Assembly: GCF_029210365.1 (NCBI RefSeq)
Contig: NZ_JARGES010000046.1
Location: 1 to 64,000, forward strand
Origin: Mesorhizobium sp. YIM 152430
GTDB taxonomy: Bacteria > Pseudomonadota > Alphaproteobacteria > Rhizobiales > Rhizobiaceae
Length of the DNA: 64,000 nt
Direction of reading: 5' to 3'
The notes under the pieces are model-generated. The model had not been told where the DNA came from and ran no database searches. It saw nothing but the letters and a program-made list of their open reading frames with translations. Both the position numbers and the translations under genes were made by a program. Shown here piece after piece: positions 1 to 8,797 of the stretch; position 1 is the stretch's first letter, and each line of letters opens with the position of its first letter.

Positions 1-47
1 GCGGCGGCGAAGGCCGCCTTGCGCGGCAGCATCGACTGAAGGTTCAT
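1..47 (-). CDS. 5' end of an unidentified gene, cut by the window edge
   Basis: Only the first 15 complete codons are inside the window. On the minus strand an ATG at 47 is preceded by a good GGAGG ribosome site at about 55-59, and the reading frame stays open to the left edge (start MNLQSMLPRKAAFAAA). The Lys/Arg followed by Ala-rich residues could be the beginning of a signal peptide or membrane segment, but the visible part is too short to name a function. It is separated from the downstream end of the histidine kinase gene by about 145 bases of AT-richer DNA. Confidence 0.5.
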   Translation of the reverse strand, partial: MNLQSMLPRKAAFAA

Positions 48-192
48 CTGGGTGGTCCTCCGAATAAAGGATTGCCTGGGACGCAGGCTCTCCACACGCG
101 TCCCAGTGGCCAGTCTTTGTTAAATCGGAGCGGGTTAGTCAAGTTATTTCGCAAGGGCGATCAATAGGTTAGAAAGATTCTAAACTAAGGCG

Positions 193-3100
193 CTAGTCCG
201 CCAGCACCCGGGTCGGCGGAAAGTCGATCTCGACCAGCGTGCCTTCTCCGGGTTTGGAGCTGATCGCAAAGCGCGCCCGGTTGGCCTCCACCATCGCCTT
301 GGTCAGCGGCAAGCCGAGCCCGGTTCCCTCGCGATGGCTGCGCTTCAGCGCATTGACCCGCTTGAACGGCTTCAGCGCCTGGTCGATCTCGGACGCGGTC
401 ATGCCGATGCCGGTATCGCGCACGCGGATTGCGATGCCGCCATCGGGTTCGAGCGCGGTCGACAGGATCACCTGTCCGCCCGCCGGCGTGTAGCGCACGG
501 CGTTCGACAGGAGGTTGAGCGCGATCTGCTTGATAGAGCGCAGATCGGCGATCGCGTCCGGCAGGCGCGAGGCGAAGGAGGAGCGGATGATGACGCGCTC
601 GCGGTTCGCTTGCGGCTGCATCATCGCGACCGCCTCGCCGAGCACGGCGTTCAGCGACACCGCCTCGTAATTCATCTCCTGCTCGCCCGCCTCGATCTTG
701 GAGATGTCGAGAAGGTCGTTGACGAGGTCGAGGACGTGATTTCCCGAGCGGCTGATGTCGCGCAGATAGTCGCGATAGCGCTCGGTGCCGATCGGGCCGA
801 AGCTCTCATTGATGATGAGTTCCGAGAATCCGATGATCGCGTTCAGCGGCGTGCGGATTTCGTGACTGATGCGGGCGAGGAATTCGCTTTTCTGCGAGGA
901 CGCGCGCTCGGCCTCGGCGCGCGCCTGCGTCAGTTCCTCCTCGGCCCGCTTCCAGTGGGTGATGTCGCGCAGCACGGCGCAAAATCCGCCATCCCGCGGC
1001 AGCCGGCCGATGGTCATGAAAAGTGGGATGAACCCGCCTTCCGCCTCGCGGCCGATCACCTCGCGCCCGTCATTCATCACCGAGGCGACGCCGTTGCGCG
1101 CGATCCGCTCGACATAGTCCTGTGCCGTGCGCTGGCTTTCGATGGCGAAGAGTTCCCGGAACGGACGGCCCTCGATCGCACCGGAATCGAAGCCGAACAG
1201 CGCTTCCGCCGGCTGCGAGATCGATCGAATGGCAAAGCCGTTGTCGATCAGGATCACGCCGTCCGTCGCCGTGTCGATGATGGTCTGGAATTCGGAAAGA
1301 CGCGCGCGCAGTTCCGCGCCGCCGTCTTCGGTAGACTGGGGCGAGGGGGCCGGCTCGGCCTGTGGCTGCGGCAAAAGCGTCAGCATCAGGGCCTTGCCGC
1401 CATGCCAGGGAATCGAATGCAGATGCGCCCGAACCGGCAACTCCGCGCCGTCCGCGCGCTTCAGCGTCAGGATGCCCTTCTCCGTCTCGTCGCAATCCTC
1501 GAACAGCGTGTCGAGCCCGCCGGACTCGGCAAATTCTGCCAGCGAGCCGAAACCGGTCAGGTCGAAAAAGGCGTGGTTTGCCAGGTGCAGCGTCTCGCCC
1601 GAATGGATCAGCGTCGCGACCGGAAGATGGTCGATGAGCCGGTCCTCGACGTCGTTTTCCTCGCGCGTGCGGGTCATGAAATCGAAGCTCGCGCGCGGCG
1701 CGAAGGCGGAAGGCAGAAAGTGGATGCTGGCCGGCGCGGGAGGCTCGTCTTTTGTCTCAGCCGCAACTTCGGCCGGTTGGTCCTCGGGCTCGGCCGGCTT
1801 TGCGTCGATCAGTCGCACGACATTGTCGGACATGTCGATTTCCGCTTCGGACGTGGCGGCATCCGCAAAGCGCGCGCGTTCCTGCGCCTGCCTTTCGGTC
1901 TCCGCCGCATCCCCGGTTTCCCGTTCCACCGCCGCCGCCGGCGTCGCCTCCTCGCCGAGGTCCTTCTTCAGCTTGGTGCCGATTTCCTGGAAGGTCCGGC
2001 GGTCGCCCGAAGACAGGCTCTTGCCGCCCGTTTGCTGTCGCAACTCGTCGAGCCGCACGACCTTGTCGCGGGCGCGTCGGCCGAATTCCTGCGCGTCGGC
2101 GAGCGCCGGCGTCTCGCCCAGGAACGGGTCCGCCGGGTCGATGACGGGTTCCGGCGCGTTCGGGCTCGTGAGCGCCAGTCCGATCCGGTCCGGGTCCGCG
2201 ACCGCATCGGCCATCCGCGCGACGCCGAACCCGCGGAAACCCTCGAACATGCGCTCGCGGTCGTAGACGGGCAGGGCGGCCAGATCGACCGGCACTTTCA
2301 GCGCATGGCCCTCGACAGGCCACAACACCGTGCGCCCCGACCAGGTGTCGCGGCGGTCGAGAAGGGCGCTGATTTCCTCGTCGAGATCGAATCCGAACAC
2401 CGTCGCCACATCGCGGAAGGAGCGGCCGATCACATCGGCGGCATTCGCCCCCACCGCATCGATGAATTCGGGGGAGACCTGCGCGAACCGGCCGTTCGCA
2501 TCGGTGCGCCAGACGAAGCGGACCGGCTGCGTCGGCAGGGCGGGGGGCGCGCTCGCAGGTTCGGCGGCCGGGCCAAAAACATCCACCGGGGGAGGGACAT
2601 CGGCCTGGGGAGCCACCGCATCGCTCTCGTCGATCGCTGTTGCGACCGCCTCCAGCGCAAGTTCTTCCGGCTCCCCTTCCGCCACATCGGCGTTCACTGG
2701 CACCGACACCGGTTCCGGCGCTGCCGGTAAATCGCCCTCGTCGGCCTCGACCTCGTTGGAGGTCAGGAGAAGGTGAAGCGCCGGGTCGTCGGTCAGCCGC
2801 GCGAAGCCGACCGGCAGCGTCCCGCCTTCGACCGTGACGCGCTTCTTCACCAGCCGGTCATGCTCGCGCGAAACGTCCTGCACCAGCGTCCACAGCGCCG
2901 TGCGCCCGAGGTCAAGCCGCTCGAAACCGGCTGTAGCGGCGGTCACGGCGCCGTCCGGTCCGACGAGCGCGGCGGCGTAGCCGGCATCGGCGATGCCGGA
3001 GATCGCAGCCTCCATCCGCGCAGCGCCGCGCAGACCCGCCGGGATGGCGAGCAGGATCGCGAGTTCGCCGCGCGGCAGCCGGATCTGCGCCGCCTGGAAG

Positions 3101-3399
3101 GTGGTCATGCGGCTCGCCATGCCTTGCGCAAGACGCAACGAGACCGCGCGCTCCGCGCCGATCCGCGGAAAGCCGGAAAGGGAGGCGATCTGCCGTCTGG
3201 CTTGCACCGAAAGCCCGGCCGGACTGTCCATCGCGCTTTCGATGTCGCCATGGCCGAACAGCGCCGCGCCGGGCCCGTTCGCCCAGATCACCCTGTCGAG
3301 GTCGGCTGACAGAAGCACGAGCGTGTCGCCGCGGGCGAACCGTTCGCGCACGCCGCCAAGAATGGCGATGTCGATGAAGGAATAGGTCTCGGCCGTCAT
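193..3399 (-). CDS. pdhS: PAS-domain sensor histidine kinase, PdhS-like cell-cycle kinase
   Basis: A 1068-residue soluble sensor kinase. Three PAS-like regions are visible at roughly residues 295-400, 585-680 and 700-815. They are followed by a HisKA dimerisation domain with the H-box SHEIRTPLNA (phospho-acceptor His about 846) and an HATPase_c domain with N-box NLLSNAVRYTP, G1 box DTGIGM and G2 box GTGLGLPL. No convincing transmembrane segment is seen, and a long charged, Pro/Ala-rich linker lies between PAS regions. Length and layout match PdhS of Brucella and relatives, a kinase of the DivJ/PleC group acting on DivK. Assignment to PdhS rather than another soluble PAS kinase is inference from length, domain order and the neighbouring phasin gene. 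The ATG at 3399 starts the gene; the 277-base gap to the phasin gene is a divergent promoter region. Confidence 0.8.
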   Translation of the reverse strand: MTAETYSFIDIAILGGVRERFARGDTLVLLSADLDRVIWANGPGAALFGHGDIESAMDSPAGLSVQARRQIASLSGFPRIGAERAVSLRLAQGMASRMTTFQAAQIRLPRGELAILLAIPAGLRGAARMEAAISGIADAGYAAALVGPDGAVTAATAGFERLDLGRTALWTLVQDVSREHDRLVKKRVTVEGGTLPVGFARLTDDPALHLLLTSNEVEADEGDLPAAPEPVSVPVNADVAEGEPEELALEAVATAIDESDAVAPQADVPPPVDVFGPAAEPASAPPALPTQPVRFVWRTDANGRFAQVSPEFIDAVGANAADVIGRSFRDVATVFGFDLDEEISALLDRRDTWSGRTVLWPVEGHALKVPVDLAALPVYDRERMFEGFRGFGVARMADAVADPDRIGLALTSPNAPEPVIDPADPFLGETPALADAQEFGRRARDKVVRLDELRQQTGGKSLSSGDRRTFQEIGTKLKKDLGEEATPAAAVERETGDAAETERQAQERARFADAATSEAEIDMSDNVVRLIDAKPAEPEDQPAEVAAETKDEPPAPASIHFLPSAFAPRASFDFMTRTREENDVEDRLIDHLPVATLIHSGETLHLANHAFFDLTGFGSLAEFAESGGLDTLFEDCDETEKGILTLKRADGAELPVRAHLHSIPWHGGKALMLTLLPQPQAEPAPSPQSTEDGGAELRARLSEFQTIIDTATDGVILIDNGFAIRSISQPAEALFGFDSGAIEGRPFRELFAIESQRTAQDYVERIARNGVASVMNDGREVIGREAEGGFIPLFMTIGRLPRDGGFCAVLRDITHWKRAEEELTQARAEAERASSQKSEFLARISHEIRTPLNAIIGFSELIINESFGPIGTERYRDYLRDISRSGNHVLDLVNDLLDISKIEAGEQEMNYEAVSLNAVLGEAVAMMQPQANRERVIIRSSFASRLPDAIADLRSIKQIALNLLSNAVRYTPAGGQVILSTALEPDGGIAIRVRDTGIGMTASEIDQALKPFKRVNALKRSHREGTGLGLPLTKAMVEANRARFAISSKPGEGTLVEIDFPPTRVLAD

Positions 3400-3581
3400 C
3401 GGGTTCCTGTGCTAGCGGGCTCGCGCTCCGTTCGTGTTCCTGCGGGATTCGCCCCGCTTAACCCTTCGTTAATAAAAGCGGATCGTGCCTTCGTCCACAA
3501 TCGGCACGTTGCAGGGCCCGTTCGATTGGCGACGTGGTTAATCCGCAGGCAGTTTTGCGCCGCGATGCAGCGCGATAATTG

Positions 3582-3610
3582 TTGCATTGCACAAAAATTC
3601 ACTGTATGGG
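3582..3610 (+). promoter_or_regulatory. candidate sigma-70 promoter of the phasin gene
   Basis: TTGCAT at 3582-3587 and TATGGG at 3605-3610 are separated by 17 bases, about 65 bases upstream of the phasin start. The -35 region lies in a TTGTTGCATTGCACAA stretch rich in TGC/GCA. PhaR repressors of phasin genes recognise TGC/GCA-rich sites, so this could also be an operator. The promoter match is moderate and the operator idea is inference. Confidence 0.4.
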
Positions 3611-3676
3611 ACTTGGAACAAACCGGCGGCCTGAGGCGACGGACCATGGCCGCACCAACCTGGAAAGGGACAGTGC

Positions 3677-4132
3677 ATGACCAAGACTGCTGCTAAGACC
3701 GCAGAGGCCATGGAAGCCGCTGCATTCGACGCCTCCAAGGCGACCGACCAGTTCCGCGCCTTCGCCGAAAACGGCATGGAACAGTCCAAGCAGGCATACG
3801 ACAAGCTGCGCTCGAACGCCGAATACGCCCAGAAGTCGATGGAAACGACCTTCGAGACCGCCAAGCAGGCCGGCACGGAAATGTCGAAGAAGTCGCTGTC
3901 GGCGATGCGCACCAATGCCGAACTGGGCTTCGCCCATCTTGAGGCGCTGATGCAGGCGAAGTCGATTTCCGAGGTCGTCGAACTCCAGGCGGCCTTCATG
4001 CGCAAGTCGATGGAACTCGCCATGGAACAGGCGCGCGACTTCCAGGCCGCCTCCACCAAGGCGACCGAAGAGGTCATGAAGCCGATGAAGGACGCTTTCG
4101 AGAAGTCCGTGAAGGAACTCGAAGCCGCTTGA
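3677..4132 (+). CDS. phasin family protein
   Basis: A 151-residue, Ala/Lys/Glu-rich, almost wholly alpha-helical protein with heptad-like spacing and no signal peptide or membrane segment, ending in KELEAA. It matches the short phasin family that coats polyhydroxyalkanoate granules in the cytoplasm of alphaproteobacteria. The pattern of amphipathic helices (FEKSVKELE near the C-terminus, QAKSISEVVELQAAFMRKSM in the middle) is characteristic. The gene stands alone with its own promoter region and a strong terminator about 100 bases downstream. It implies that the host makes storage polyester, although no synthase gene is in the window. Confidence 0.88.
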   Translation: MTKTAAKTAEAMEAAAFDASKATDQFRAFAENGMEQSKQAYDKLRSNAEYAQKSMETTFETAKQAGTEMSKKSLSAMRTNAELGFAHLEALMQAKSISEVVELQAAFMRKSMELAMEQARDFQAASTKATEEVMKPMKDAFEKSVKELEAA

Positions 4133-4231
4133 CGCATTATTAACCCAAGTTCCCCGGCCCGCGGAAACCTCCTCCCTTCCGCAGCCGGGCACCGGAGCCG
4201 CCACCTCCTCCCGGCGGCAACCGGAAAATGG

Positions 4232-4261
4232 AAAGGCCGGGTTCCTCCCCCCGGCCTTTTT
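4232..4261 (+). terminator. Rho-independent terminator after the phasin gene
   Basis: A 7-bp GC stem (GGCCGGG at 4235-4241 pairing with CCCGGCC at 4250-4256) is extended by A-T pairs and followed by five T residues. It lies 100 bases past the phasin stop codon. Confidence 0.8.
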
Positions 4262-4409
4262 CCTGTTCCAGGGGATGCCTCGGACTGGCATCGCGCAGCT
4301 TCCCCTCCGACAGGTCTTTTTGCGCATTCGCCCCGCATTCCCGCTTGAAATCGGGCCTGAATGACCGTAATAGCCTGCCCAGTCAGTTGGTCGTGCGCCG
4401 ATTGGATGT

Positions 4410-4486
4410 GCGGTTGTAGCTCAGTTGGTTAGAGCGCCGGATTGTGGATCCGGAGGTCGCTGGTTCGACCCCAGCCAACCGTACCA
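4410..4486 (+). tRNA. tRNA-His (anticodon GTG)
   Basis: All arms fold. The acceptor stem is 4410-4416 with 4476-4482, the anticodon stem CCGGA/TCCGG encloses a loop with GTG at 4444-4446, and the T arm GCTGG/CCAGC encloses TTCGACC. CCA is encoded at 4484-4486, followed by a T run. The base before position 1 is T, so the universal extra G-1 of tRNA-His is not encoded. The discriminator base 73 is A instead of C, and the first acceptor pair is G1:U72. This is the unusual alphaproteobacterial tRNA-His type that co-evolved with a divergent HisRS. A HisRS gene lies in this window at 28427-30016. Confidence 0.97.
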
Positions 4487-4568
4487 TTTTTTTCCTGCCG
4501 TCCTTTCAGCCCGTTGCCGCGCGCGTCCCTGCGCCCCATCTGCTCGATGACCAATCGTGGAGCAGCGC

Positions 4569-4769
4569 ATGTCTGGCTTGGACGATCTTCGAAGAACTCG
4601 GAATATCGCGGTCCCTCTCGCCGCCGCGCTCCTGCTTTCCGCCTGCGGCGCGGGCGGCATGGCGCGCGCGGTCACCACGGCAGGCGAGGGCTTCGACCGC
4701 GGTGAATGCCTGTCGGAGCAGTTCCGCACCGGCCGGCCCTGCGACCAGGACCGGTTCTCCGACGAATAG
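4569..4769 (+). CDS. small putative lipoprotein
   Basis: A 66-residue protein with an N-terminal hydrophobic stretch and a lipobox LLSAC (Cys near residue 26), so it is probably a lipid-anchored envelope protein. The mature part is short and contains two further Cys (GECLSEQF, GRPCDQDRF). I chose ATG 4569 over GTG 4557 because it places the signal peptide sensibly. It is convergent with xseA with no base between the two stop codons. Function is unknown; similar short lipoproteins occur in rhizobia. Confidence 0.7.
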   Translation: MSGLDDLRRTRNIAVPLAAALLLSACGAGGMARAVTTAGEGFDRGECLSEQFRTGRPCDQDRFSDE

Positions 4770-6323
4770 CTAAAAAAGCGTGCCCTGGCCGCCGGCCGGC
4801 GTCTTCGGCTTCGTCGGCTTTGGCCGTGCCGCCGCTTCGCCGGCCGCGATCGCGTTCACCTCGCCATCGGCAAACCGGAGCGCCAGCGCATCGCCGGTCG
4901 CGATGTCCGCCGCGCGCTTGACGAGTTGATTGTCGGCATCCAGAATCACCGCAAAGCCGCGCTCCAGAATGCGCGTATAGGAAAGAGAACCGGCCAGCCG
5001 TGCCGCTTGCTCGAAGCGTTGGCGGCGACGCTCGAGCGCGCGTTCGATGGTCTGCCGCTGCCGGCGCTCGAACGTTTCCAGCCGCTGCCTGGCCATCTCG
5101 ATACGCCGCTTCAAGGCGTTGGGCGTCACCCGCGCCGCATCGCGGGCGAGCCGGTTGCGCCGGTTGGTGACCATCGCCGAAAAGCATCCCGGCAGCCGCC
5201 CCGCGGCGCGTTCGCTGCGCAGCCTCGCATCGCCGAGCCGCCGCGACAGGACCGCCGGCGACAGGCGCAGTCCGCGGAATTTCTGTTTCTTGGCCTCGGT
5301 GTTGGCGATCAGCGCGCGTTGCAGCCGGCTCGCTGCCTCGTCGAAGCGCCGGCGCGGCAAAGCGAGCAGCGCGTCGGCCGAGGGCAGCGCGCGCGATGTC
5401 GCCCGCAGCGCATCGCGCTTTCGTTGCGTGCAGCGCGAAACCGCGCCCTTCACCCGCGCCGACAGCCGCGAAACATTGGCTTCGAGTTCGGCCTTCACCG
5501 GCACCGCCATTTCGGCCGCGCCCGTCGGGGTGGGCGCGCGGCGGTCGGCGACGAGGTCGATCAGCGTCCAGTCCGTTTCGTGGCCGACGGCCGAGATCAC
5601 TGGAATGGTCGATGCCGCCACCGCGCGCACCACCGCCTCGTCATTGAAGCCCCACAGGTCCTCGAGGCTGCCGCCGCCGCGCGCGACGATCAGAAGGTCC
5701 GGCCGCCCGATGCCCTCGGGCAGCGCGTTGAACCCCGCCACCGCGTTCGAGACTTCCGCCCCGGTCGTCTCGCCCTGAACCCGCACCGGCCAGACGATCA
5801 CATGCACCGGAAACCGGTCCGCGATGCGGTGGATGATGTCGCGGATCACCGCTCCGGTCGGCGAGGTGACGACGCCGATCGTCTTCGGCATGAAGGGCAA
5901 TGGGCGTTTGCGCGTCGTCTCGAACAGGCCCTCGGCCCCCAGCCTGCGCTTGCGCTCCTCCAGCAGCGCCATCAGCGCGCCGGCGCCCGCCGGCTCGATA
6001 TTGTCGATGACGATCTGGTATTTCGACGAGCCGGGATAGGTGGTCAGCTTGCCCGAAGCGATCACCTCCATGCCCTCTTCGGGCCGGAATTTCAGCTTCG
6101 AGAACGTGCCTTTCCAGATCACCGCCTCGATCCGCGCCCGGTCGTCCTTGAGCGAGAAATAGGCGTGGCCCGACGAATGCGGTCCGCGATAGCCCGAAAT
6201 CTCGCCGCGCACGCGCACGTTTCCGAACGTGTCCTCGACGACGCGCTTCAGCGCGCCGGAGATTTCCGAGACGGAATATTCGGCCGCATTGGTCTTCGAA
6301 TCGGTGGCGAGAAGGTCTGACAT
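4770..6323 (-). CDS. xseA: exodeoxyribonuclease VII large subunit
   Basis: A 517-residue protein. Residues about 12-110 form an OB-fold nucleic-acid-binding domain ([29 protein letters not shown]). Then comes the exonuclease VII core with the conserved [15 protein letters not shown] and SAVGHETD motifs, and a long Arg-rich coiled-coil C-terminal half. With the small subunit XseB (not in this window) it degrades single-stranded DNA in both directions. The frame is open for 31 codons further upstream, but MSDLLATDS at 6323 fits the family N-terminus. It lies 10 bases downstream of the LysR gene on the same strand. Confidence 0.95.
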   Translation of the reverse strand: MSDLLATDSKTNAAEYSVSEISGALKRVVEDTFGNVRVRGEISGYRGPHSSGHAYFSLKDDRARIEAVIWKGTFSKLKFRPEEGMEVIASGKLTTYPGSSKYQIVIDNIEPAGAGALMALLEERKRRLGAEGLFETTRKRPLPFMPKTIGVVTSPTGAVIRDIIHRIADRFPVHVIVWPVRVQGETTGAEVSNAVAGFNALPEGIGRPDLLIVARGGGSLEDLWGFNDEAVVRAVAASTIPVISAVGHETDWTLIDLVADRRAPTPTGAAEMAVPVKAELEANVSRLSARVKGAVSRCTQRKRDALRATSRALPSADALLALPRRRFDEAASRLQRALIANTEAKKQKFRGLRLSPAVLSRRLGDARLRSERAAGRLPGCFSAMVTNRRNRLARDAARVTPNALKRRIEMARQRLETFERRQRQTIERALERRRQRFEQAARLAGSLSYTRILERGFAVILDADNQLVKRAADIATGDALALRFADGEVNAIAAGEAAARPKPTKPKTPAGGQGTLF

Positions 6324-6333
6324 GCCGCTAGTT

Positions 6334-7299
6334 CTACCAACCGGGGAGCATCTGGCTAGGCCGCAGCCGCTTGCCGCGCCCATAGGCGACGCCGGCGAAG
6401 TCGAAATGGCCGGCATCCTCGTTCGCCGGCGGCACGACCGAGATGTTGTCGAGGCTTTCGGAAATGTGCCGCGCCAGCGCGTCGACGATGTGCGGCTGGC
6501 TGGAATGTCCGCGCAATATGCCGATCCGGCAGTCGGGCAGGGCGCCGAAACCGTCCGCCTCGCCGAGAATTCTCATGCCGGGGCGCAGCGCGCATTCGGG
6601 CAGCACCGAGACGGCGAGGCCCGACAGCACCGCTGCCATGATGACCGTCGCCGACCAGCTCGTGAAGATGATGCGGTAGTCGCGGTTCATCTGGTCGAGC
6701 ACGTCGCAGGCCGTGCGCCGCCACAGGCAGCTTGGCCGGCCGAGCGCCAGCGGCAGGATGTCTTCCTGATGCACCTCATGGTTCATCGACCCGACCCAGA
6801 GCAGCGGCTCGCGCCGCACCACTTCCGAGCGGCCCTTGTCGTCGTCATGGGTGACGAGCGCGATGTCGAGCTGCCCGCGCCTGATCTGTTCGACGAGGTT
6901 GGCCGTCGGTTCGCACACGACCGAAAGCTCGACGCGCGGATTGGAGCGCAGGAACCGCGCCATGATCTCGGGCAGGAAGCGGTCGGCATAGTCGTCCGGC
7001 GTGCCGATCTTGATGTGGCCTTCGAGCGAATGGTCGTCGAAGGCGGCCAGCGTCTCGCGGTTGAGCCGGATCAGCCGCCGCGCATAGGCCAGCAGCCGCT
7101 CGCCGTCCTCGGTCAGCCGGTTGGTGCGTCCGTCCTTTTCGAAGAGCTGCTTGCCGACGCGCTCTTCCAGTCTGCGCATCTGCATGGAAACGGCCGATTG
7201 CGTACGGTGGACTTCCTCCGCGGCACGGGTGAACGAGCCGATGTCGGCGATGGTGATGAAGGTCTGAAGCTGGTCGAGGTCGAGGGGTGCGGCGGGCAT
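6334..7299 (-). CDS. LysR-family regulator, LsrB/VtlR type
   Basis: A 321-residue LysR regulator with an N-terminal winged helix-turn-helix (residues about 5-65, [40 protein letters not shown]) and a LysR substrate-binding domain. The sequence run [29 protein letters not shown] closely resembles LsrB of Sinorhizobium and VtlR of Brucella and Agrobacterium. Those proteins control redox/envelope genes, AbcR small RNAs and small DUF1127 genes. A DUF1127 gene lies immediately divergent here, and a symmetric ATTAG/CTAAT site sits between them. Identification as an LsrB/VtlR ortholog is inference from sequence memory and context. The LysR family assignment is certain. Confidence 0.9.
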   Translation of the reverse strand: MPAAPLDLDQLQTFITIADIGSFTRAAEEVHRTQSAVSMQMRRLEERVGKQLFEKDGRTNRLTEDGERLLAYARRLIRLNRETLAAFDDHSLEGHIKIGTPDDYADRFLPEIMARFLRSNPRVELSVVCEPTANLVEQIRRGQLDIALVTHDDDKGRSEVVRREPLLWVGSMNHEVHQEDILPLALGRPSCLWRRTACDVLDQMNRDYRIIFTSWSATVIMAAVLSGLAVSVLPECALRPGMRILGEADGFGALPDCRIGILRGHSSQPHIVDALARHISESLDNISVVPPANEDAGHFDFAGVAYGRGKRLRPSQMLPGW

Positions 7300-7332
7300 C
7301 GGATCAATCCATCATGATCGTTGATGCTAAAC

Positions 7333-7356
7333 ATTAGAAACATTCGTTCGACTAAT
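7333..7356. promoter_or_regulatory. candidate LysR-type operator
   Basis: An inverted repeat ATTAG (7333-7337) and CTAAT (7352-7356) with a 14-base spacer lies in AT-rich DNA about 35 bases upstream of the LysR gene start. It contains the T-N11-A type symmetry expected of LysR boxes. Placement suits autoregulation plus control of the divergent DUF1127 gene. Confidence 0.4.
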
Positions 7357-7494
7357 CAATCGAAGCGACGCAATTTGCACGCGTCGGAGAGGCTTCGACG
7401 ACGCGGCACAGGCAACCGGAATCGGGTGGCGCGCCGTCGTCGCCAAGGCCAATCTGCTTGCATCGGTCCATCTGAGCGAAAAAGGAGACCAGTC

Positions 7495-7782
7495 ATGACC
7501 GCCCTCGATCACCAGACCGCATATGCCGGTGCCGCTCGGACGCGCACGGATGTGGCGTCGCGCGTGACGAACGGGTTCAAGGCTGTCTTCCGCGCGTTCT
7601 TCAATCGCCGCCATATCGGCAATCTGGCGGAATTGTCGGACCACCACCTCGCCGATATCGGCCTGTTGCGCACCGACCTCCACCAGGCCGCGCGCACCGG
7701 CATCGTCGCCGACCCGACGGCGACCCTCGCTTCCCTGCGCCGCCGGCGCGAGGAAGAACGTTTCGCCCGACAGGTCTGCTGA
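7495..7782 (+). CDS. DUF1127 domain small protein
   Basis: A 95-residue basic protein. The C-terminal half carries the DUF1127 core, an Arg-rich helix followed by ELSDHHLADIGLLRTDLHQ. The frame is open upstream to 7321, but the ATG at 7495 has a strong AAAGGAG site 8 bases before it and gives the usual length. Short DUF1127 proteins of rhizobia are linked to RNA turnover and phosphate or carbon responses and are classic VtlR targets in Brucella. The divergent LsrB/VtlR-like gene and a strong terminator downstream suggest a single-gene transcript. Confidence 0.85.
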   Translation: MTALDHQTAYAGAARTRTDVASRVTNGFKAVFRAFFNRRHIGNLAELSDHHLADIGLLRTDLHQAARTGIVADPTATLASLRRRREEERFARQVC

Positions 7783-7864
7783 CGCGTCCTGTCGGGCCGG
7801 CCTGATAAGCACCAATTGCGGGCGCTCCCACTCCCCGCCGATCCCTTCGGCTGCCTGCAACCTG

Positions 7865-7893
7865 CCCGGTCTCTCGCGAGACCGGGCTTTTTT
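7865..7893 (+). terminator. Rho-independent terminator after the DUF1127 gene
   Basis: A perfect 9-bp stem CCCGGTCTC/GAGACCGGG with loop TCGC is followed by a C and about six T residues. It sits against the 3' end of the convergent DUF937 gene (stop at 7892). Confidence 0.9.
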
Positions 7894-8698
7894 AACGGCT
7901 CGCTCGCCCCTGCGCGAAGAAGTCGTCCACCAGCTTCGTCATCGCCTTCTGGTAGTCGTCCTGCTGTTTTCGGCCGGTCTCGAACATCTCGCCGAAAAAG
8001 TTCTCGAACGGAAATATCTGCGCGTCGTTGACCTGCTCGCGCGCGGTCTTCGCCTCCGGCTGGCCGAATTGCACCATCTCCTCGAACATCTTCATGAACG
8101 GGTTGTGGGCATAGGGGTCGGGCGCTGCCTTCGGCTTTTCGGCCGGCTTCGGCGCGAACATGTCCTGCATCATCTTTGCATAGGGATTGTCGAACATGCC
8201 GGCATTGGCGGGCTGTGCCTGCGGCATCATCTTCTGGAACGCATCGATGAACGGATTGGAGCCTGCGCCGGGCATCTGTCCGGTCGCCTGCTTGAAGAAG
8301 CCGCCCATCATCATGGCGGCAAGCGAGGGCATCATCTGGCGATAGGCTTCCTGGGCGATCCCCGTCGCCTGAGCGGCTTGCGCGGCGACCGCGCGCGACA
8401 GTTCCTTGGAGCCGAAGATCTGGCCCAGCGCATCATTGCCCGCCGAGATGCCCTCGGGCGTGAAGGCGCGTGCCGCGTCCTCGAAATATTTCGCATATTG
8501 CCCGCCGCCCATCGCGGTCATGAACTGCGAAAAGCCGAACGGGTCGGCCGTGTTGCGCTTCAGCGCCTCGGAGAAGGCGGGAAGCAATGTCTCCAGCGCG
8601 AGTTCCCCCTGCTGGCGCGTCAGGTTCACCTGCCGCGCGAGAAGATCGGCCGTGCGCCCGTTCTGCGCCTTCATCATCATGTCGTAGAGCGGCAGCAT
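7892..8698 (-). CDS. DUF937 domain-containing protein
   Basis: A 268-residue protein. The first 130 residues resemble the DUF937 family (LPLYDMMMKAQNG, ALETLLPAFSEALKRN, Gly/Met-rich MMMGGFF). The remainder is Pro/Ala-rich and charged, with the repeated short motif NPF.K/DAFQKMM (NPFIDAFQKMMP, NPYAKMMQDMF, NPFMKMFEEM). The ATG at 8698 is preceded by GGGAGG; the longer open frame to 8752 is not needed. No catalytic motif is known for the family. It is convergent with the DUF1127 gene and upstream, on the same strand, of nothing obviously related. Confidence 0.75.
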   Translation of the reverse strand: MLPLYDMMMKAQNGRTADLLARQVNLTRQQGELALETLLPAFSEALKRNTADPFGFSQFMTAMGGGQYAKYFEDAARAFTPEGISAGNDALGQIFGSKELSRAVAAQAAQATGIAQEAYRQMMPSLAAMMMGGFFKQATGQMPGAGSNPFIDAFQKMMPQAQPANAGMFDNPYAKMMQDMFAPKPAEKPKAAPDPYAHNPFMKMFEEMVQFGQPEAKTAREQVNDAQIFPFENFFGEMFETGRKQQDDYQKAMTKLVDDFFAQGRASR

Positions 8699-8797
8699 GT
8701 CGTCCTCCCGAGGTTGTTTCGGAAAGACTAGCTGAACCGGCGAACGACACAAGCGCGACCCATCCTTCTACCGATGAGGGGTTTCCCGCTCCAGGAT

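Noticed and set aside
334..2730. 798-codon frame on the plus strand opposite the histidine kinase gene
   Set aside because: It is an antisense shadow of a GC-rich gene. It is Arg/His-rich, has no domain, and the minus-strand frame shows complete kinase motifs.
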